Both the position numbers and the translations under genes were made by a program. Shown here piece by piece: positions 34,301-37,550 of a DNA stretch of 37,550 bases. Position 1 is the first letter of the stretch; the number at the start of each line of letters is the position of its first letter. The DNA is taken from NCBI GenBank assembly GCA_024102795.1, contig JAGFJK010000492.1:1-37550 (forward strand), in the 5' to 3' direction. The stretch comes from Pirellulaceae bacterium. GTDB taxonomy: Bacteria; Planctomycetota; Planctomycetia; Pirellulales; Pirellulaceae. The notes under the pieces are model-generated. The model did no database searches. It had not been told where the DNA came from and saw nothing but the letters and a program-made list of their open reading frames with translations.

Positions 34301-35788
34301 CTACCCGGTGCCCAGCAACACTTCCACTCGGCGAATCATGTCCTCGACCGAACACTCGCCATGCGGACCTTGCAGGGCCGCCTGGCTGCTCATCCAGCGG
34401 CCGACTTTTTTCTGCGCCGAGATCACCGTGCTGTGCGTCCGCTGGCCAAAATAGTGGCCGATCTCCGATAATGCCGACCGCGTATGCTTGCGGGCCAGGA
34501 ACATGGCCAGCATCCGCGGCTGGCTGACGGCCCGCGCCTTGCGCGACGATTGCAGTGTGCGCGAGTCCAGGCCGAACACTTCGCAGACCGCCCGATCGAT
34601 GTCGTCCAGGCGGACCACCGGCCGGGTCGCTCGAAAGACGTCGTCCAGGACCGAATTGGCCAAACCGGACGAGATCGGCTGCTCAAAGGCCAGGCTGGCG
34701 GCTTCCAACCGGTTCAGCGCGCCGGCCAGTTGCCGGGCGTCTCCGGGCAGTTGTTCCGCCAGCAGCCTCAGCACGGCCTTGGGAAAACTCACCTCGTAGC
34801 GGGCAGCCAGTTGTTCCAGAATCGCCAGTCGCGTGGCGCAGTCGGGCGGATCGAGCCGGCAGATCAGCCCGCCGCTCATCCGGGCCGTCAATTCGCGTCC
34901 CAGGCTCGACAGTTCCGACGGCGGACGGTCGGCGGCCAGCACCAGTTGCCTGCCGGCCCGGTGCAGGGAATCGATCGTGTGCTGCAACTCGGCCAGCGTC
35001 GCCCGCTTGCCGCGAAAGAACTGCACGTCGTCGATCAGCAGCAGATCGACGTCCCGGCACTTGCGGCGGAAGCTGGGCAAGCCCCGGCCCTGCAGAGCCT
35101 CCAGAAAATCGGTCGTGAACTGCTCCGCCGACAGGCTGACCACGCGCCGCACGCGAGCCTCCCCGCGAGCGGCCGATTTGATGCTGGCCAGCAGGTGCGT
35201 CTTGCCCGTCCCGCTGGGGCCGTAGACGTACAGGGGCGACGCCTGGCCCAACCGGCGGAGCATCGTTCTGGCCGCCTCGACAGACATCCGATTCCCCTCG
35301 CCCACTACGAATCCGCCAAATCCGGCCGAACCGTCCGCCTGCCCCGCCACGCGCTGCCGCGTTTGCCCACCATCCCGGTCGGCCGCCGCTCCGCGAATGG
35401 TGTCCCGGGCCGCGCGCGCACCAGGGCCCGGCGCGGCGGCAGGTCCCGGTTTCGAACCATTCCCCGGAACGCGGCCATTATCACTATCGGCAGTTGCCCG
35501 CCCCGGCTCCGCCAGCGTGACCGCCAAAGCCGGATCCACCTCAAACTGGACCGTCGCCCCCTGGCCCAGCACGAGCCGCGCGGCTGCGGACAGCGGCTCC
35601 CGAAAACGCCGCAGCCGGTCCAGCTTGAAACGATCGGCCGCCGCCACCACCAGCGTATCCGATGCCGTCCTCAGTCGCACGCCCGCCCCGAACCAAAGTC
35701 CAAACAGGTCCGACCCGACTTGTTCAGCCAGGTTCCGTTGAATGGCGGACACGACTTCCTTTTCGCGTTGAGTCACTTCGTCGTGCAC
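34301..35788 (-). CDS. dnaA: Chromosomal replication initiator DnaA
   Basis: A protein of 495 residues from the GTG at 35788. Domain I spans about 1-85, then a Gly/Pro/Arg-rich linker (90-155). The AAA+ domain holds Walker A GPSGTGKT (190-197) and Walker B LLLIDD (249-254). C-terminal domain IV has SEIGHYFGQRTHSTVISAQKK, the DnaA signature in altered form: the E. coli Asp433 position is Thr and Thr435 is Ser. The frame is open to 36169, but the promoter at 35958-35985 places the start downstream; a GTG at 35776 is also possible. The 404 bases upstream of the start hold that promoter and a palindrome, with no clear TTATCCACA box. An adjacent origin is not shown. Confidence 0.9.
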   Translation of the reverse strand: MHDEVTQREKEVVSAIQRNLAEQVGSDLFGLWFGAGVRLRTASDTLVVAAADRFKLDRLRRFREPLSAAARLVLGQGATVQFEVDPALAVTLAEPGRATADSDNGRVPGNGSKPGPAAAPGPGARAARDTIRGAAADRDGGQTRQRVAGQADGSAGFGGFVVGEGNRMSVEAARTMLRRLGQASPLYVYGPSGTGKTHLLASIKSAARGEARVRRVVSLSAEQFTTDFLEALQGRGLPSFRRKCRDVDLLLIDDVQFFRGKRATLAELQHTIDSLHRAGRQLVLAADRPPSELSSLGRELTARMSGGLICRLDPPDCATRLAILEQLAARYEVSFPKAVLRLLAEQLPGDARQLAGALNRLEAASLAFEQPISSGLANSVLDDVFRATRPVVRLDDIDRAVCEVFGLDSRTLQSSRKARAVSQPRMLAMFLARKHTRSALSEIGHYFGQRTHSTVISAQKKVGRWMSSQAALQGPHGECSVEDMIRRVEVLLGTG

Positions 35789-35957
35789 CCTCTGCGCGTA
35801 CCGCGAGCGCGATGAACTGGCGTGTCTTCTTCCGCAAGAGACCGAAAAGTCCCCTGCCACCGACGACCGCGGTACGCTTCCTGTCGGAGAGTATCCTGCC
35901 GGGACCAGCAGGCCACCGAGTCCCGGTGCGGTTAATGAACGCTTAATGTGCTCGCCG

Positions 35958-35985
35958 ATTGTAAGCGTGCTAGCACCGCTGTCAA
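35958..35985 (-). promoter_or_regulatory. Sigma70-like promoter for dnaA
   Basis: Read on the minus strand, a perfect TTGACA (35985-35980) and TACAAT (35963-35958) are separated by 16 bases. Transcription would start near 35950, giving a leader of about 160 bases before the GTG. Confidence 0.65.
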
Positions 35986-36118
35986 ACCACTTGACGGCTG
36001 CACGAATGCCACCTGTTTGACCCACCCCAAGCTGGCGGCGGAAATCCCCGAGAAATCGTCGGCCAACTCCCTGGCGAGGTCGACAAAAATTTCTGATTTG
36101 GCCGCCTCGGAGGTACGT

Positions 36119-36134
36119 GGAAAACGTGTTTTCC
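36119..36134. repeat. Palindrome upstream of dnaA
   Basis: GGAAAAC and GTTTTCC are perfect inverted repeats around GT. The element sits about 135 bases upstream of the dnaA -35 and 60 bases past the stop codon of the acetyltransferase gene's side. It could be an operator site, an origin element or a small hairpin. Confidence 0.5.
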
Positions 36135-36192
36135 GTATCGGCCGAAGCCCTCGCTCTTTCGAGGTCCATCGCTCTAAGTTGTTGTCAGAAAA

Positions 36193-37140
36193 CTACTTGC
36201 GAATTCCGCTTGGTGGCAGTCCCGCCAGCAGCAAAGATTGCCGGTCCCAGCACTCCAGGCCGGCCCGCTCGTAGATCGCCAGGGCGGGTCGGTTCGCCGA
36301 GTCCACCGCCAGCACCAGCTTGGAACGACCCGCCCGGCGAGTCGACCACTGGGCGAATTGGACCAGGCGCTGCCCCCAACCTCGGCCCCTCACCGACGGA
36401 CAAAGTCCCAAGTAAACCAACTCCCATTGGTCCTGGTCGGGCTGGTCCGCCAGCAGCAGGCAGCCCACGACCTGGCACTCGAATTCGACCAGCCACCAGT
36501 GCCTGCACGCCGCGGGCAGCGACCCTTCGTAGCCTTCCATGATCCGGTCCAGAGTGCGCCACTGCCCGATGGCGGGCAGATCCAGGCTGCGTTCATACGA
36601 TTGTTCCAGAATCCGTGCCAGCCGCGGTCGATCCGTGAGGGGGGCGTACGGCCGGCAGACAAACGGCCCCAGTGAGGGAGGTTCGACCCGTTCGGACAGC
36701 ACTCCGACCAGGAAGTCCAGGTCGGCCACATGCTGGTAACCCCATTCCAGCAATTGTCGGGCAGCCGCCAGGGACGGATTTCGGACCAGGCATTGGGCCA
36801 GTTCCACATTCCGTTCGGCCAGCAGGTCGTGCAACCGATCCAACAACCGCCCGGCCAGGCCTTCCTCGGCGCCCGCCGCAACCTGGCAGGGCCAGACGCG
36901 GGCCATGCCTCCCGGCACCAGGCGAGCCCAAGCCGCGCCTCGCGGTCGGCCGCGGATTTCAGCGGCCAGCAGGATGTCCGGCCGTTCATAGCACGCCAAC
37001 GACTCGTCGCCGGCCACACTTTCTTCGCGGGCAGTTCCCTGGCCGTCCAGCTCCAGTGGGGACGGTTCCGAATCGGATTGGATTTCCAGCAGCAGGCCTG
37101 CCAGGTTGTCAGGTGGGACGCTGCGGATGAGACACTGCAT
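36193..37140 (-). CDS. GNAT-family N-acetyltransferase, probably tandem
   Basis: A protein of 315 residues from the ATG at 37140. The C-terminal half (about 170-315) is a clear GNAT domain: VVGCLLLAD, then LVYLGLCPSVRGRGWGQRLV with the acetyl-CoA loop RGRGWG, and NRPALAIYERAGL near the end. The N-terminal half (AAWARLVPGG and the helix AARQLLEWGYQHV) resembles a second, degenerate GNAT fold. The acceptor is unknown. The frame extends upstream of 37140 without family features. It points away from the PDZ-like gene across 129 bases, and away from dnaA transcription it is the next gene upstream. Confidence 0.8.
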   Translation of the reverse strand: MQCLIRSVPPDNLAGLLLEIQSDSEPSPLELDGQGTAREESVAGDESLACYERPDILLAAEIRGRPRGAAWARLVPGGMARVWPCQVAAGAEEGLAGRLLDRLHDLLAERNVELAQCLVRNPSLAAARQLLEWGYQHVADLDFLVGVLSERVEPPSLGPFVCRPYAPLTDRPRLARILEQSYERSLDLPAIGQWRTLDRIMEGYEGSLPAACRHWWLVEFECQVVGCLLLADQPDQDQWELVYLGLCPSVRGRGWGQRLVQFAQWSTRRAGRSKLVLAVDSANRPALAIYERAGLECWDRQSLLLAGLPPSGIRK

Positions 37141-37188
37141 GGCGGTAGCCTGTTGTGTTCCCTGGACCACTCGAAGTCGCTCCGCCGT

Positions 37189-37194
37189 TATAAT
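37189..37194 (+). promoter_or_regulatory. Perfect -10 element between divergent genes
   Basis: TATAAT lies 76 bases before the ATG of the PDZ-like gene. No good -35 is seen at 16-18 bases. The surrounding CTATTATAACG on the other strand also resembles a -10 box, so the site could serve both directions. Confidence 0.4.
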
Positions 37195-37269
37195 AGGCTT
37201 GCGCGTGCGAGGCGACTTGCACCGACCTCGAACTGGCCTCGGAGGGGCCTTCGGCAAGGAGAACAGGAC

Positions 37270-37550
37270 ATGAGGACTCTGGCTTCGGCACTGATCGGGT
37301 TGGCGTGGCTGTTGAGCAACTGCGGTTCGGCGGACGCCCAGACGCTGCTTCAGCGGCTTGAACAGCGGCTGAACCAGCTAAACCAGCCCGCGGCTTCCGG
37401 CGCGGGCGAGGCAGAGGCGCCCGCGGCCAAAACACCCCAACAGGGCGCGCCCGCCGGCGATGCTCAGGGCCAGGAGGCGGAGTCCCGGCCGCCTCAGCGC
37501 GGCTACCTGGGGCTGATCGCCGACGACGCGGAGGAGGCGGGGCGCGGCGT
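37270..37550 (+). CDS. Secreted PDZ-like protein, 3' end outside window
   Basis: The first 93 codons are present. An AAGGAG ribosome site lies seven bases before the ATG. A signal peptide (MRTLASALIGLAWLL) ends near ADA-Q. A helix rich in Gln/Leu (LLQRLEQRLNQLNQ) and an Ala/Pro/Glu-rich linker follow. The frame leaves the window in GYLGLIADDAEEAGRGV, the usual opening strand of a PDZ domain. The rest of the protein, and hence its function, is not visible; planctomycetes carry many exported PDZ proteins of unknown role. Confidence 0.7.
   Translation, partial: MRTLASALIGLAWLLSNCGSADAQTLLQRLEQRLNQLNQPAASGAGEAEAPAAKTPQQGAPAGDAQGQEAESRPPQRGYLGLIADDAEEAGRG

Noticed and set aside
35789..36169. N-terminal extension of DnaA to an ATG at 36169
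   Set aside because: The segment has no DnaA similarity and contains the promoter read on the same strand.

Overview
The window is high-GC DNA that reads as a Planctomycetota chromosome, most likely order Pirellulales. The grounds are the gene content: a very large Ser/Thr kinase joined to a WD40 propeller, an ECF sigma factor of the kinase-linked planctomycete type, DUF1579 and DUF1570 proteins, a YfbK-type vWA lipoprotein, a Tat-exported Gfo/Idh/MocA oxidoreductase, and a DnaA with a diverged box-recognition helix. The genus is an inference; no rRNA or other strong marker is present. No tRNA, rRNA or CRISPR array was seen.

Left core block (1-14.1 kb, mainly plus strand). It opens with envelope genes: the end of a GT39-like glycosyltransferase and a 1159-residue AsmA-like protein. 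A small repeat-rich ORF follows, then dapF behind a good sigma70-like promoter, and a DUF374 acyltransferase. A 635-base non-coding stretch with nested inverted repeats separates these from the cluster xseA-xseB-polyprenyl synthase-dxs-nadK. That order resembles the xseB-ispA-dxs arrangement of proteobacteria and joins isoprenoid precursor synthesis to exonuclease VII and NADP supply. A secreted protein of unknown role closes the block.

Accessory region (about 14.1-25.9 kb). Base composition drops by eye and defence-like or broken genes collect here: a DUF1016 (YhcG) remnant, an intact EVE-like/PD-(D/E)XK-like protein that looks like a modified-DNA restriction factor, an MNT nucleotidyltransferase beside a truncated HEPN partner, and a RelE-like toxin with its antitoxin. 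Between them lies a signalling set: an FHA-pseudokinase, an ECF sigma factor, a small membrane protein overlapping it, and a 1195-residue kinase with about 15 WD40-like blades, followed by a secreted double-DUF1579 protein. A roughly 90-base repeat occurs at both ends of this signalling stretch (16.34 and 25.75 kb, same orientation), with a shorter third copy at 17.15 kb.

Right core block (25.9-37.5 kb). A TPR-methyltransferase and a vWA lipoprotein lie on the minus strand. A two-domain ABC permease, a DUF1570 putative metallopeptidase and a Tat-exported oxidoreductase are on the plus strand. The oxidoreductase converges on dnaA with hairpin repeats between them. dnaA has a near-consensus promoter. 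A GNAT acetyltransferase (minus) and the start of a PDZ-like protein (plus) diverge at the right edge.

The strongest candidates for undescribed biology are the EVE-nuclease fusion, the FHA-pseudokinase/ECF/kinase-WD40 module framed by the 90-base repeat, the nested inverted-repeat element before xseA, and the altered DNA-contact residues of DnaA.
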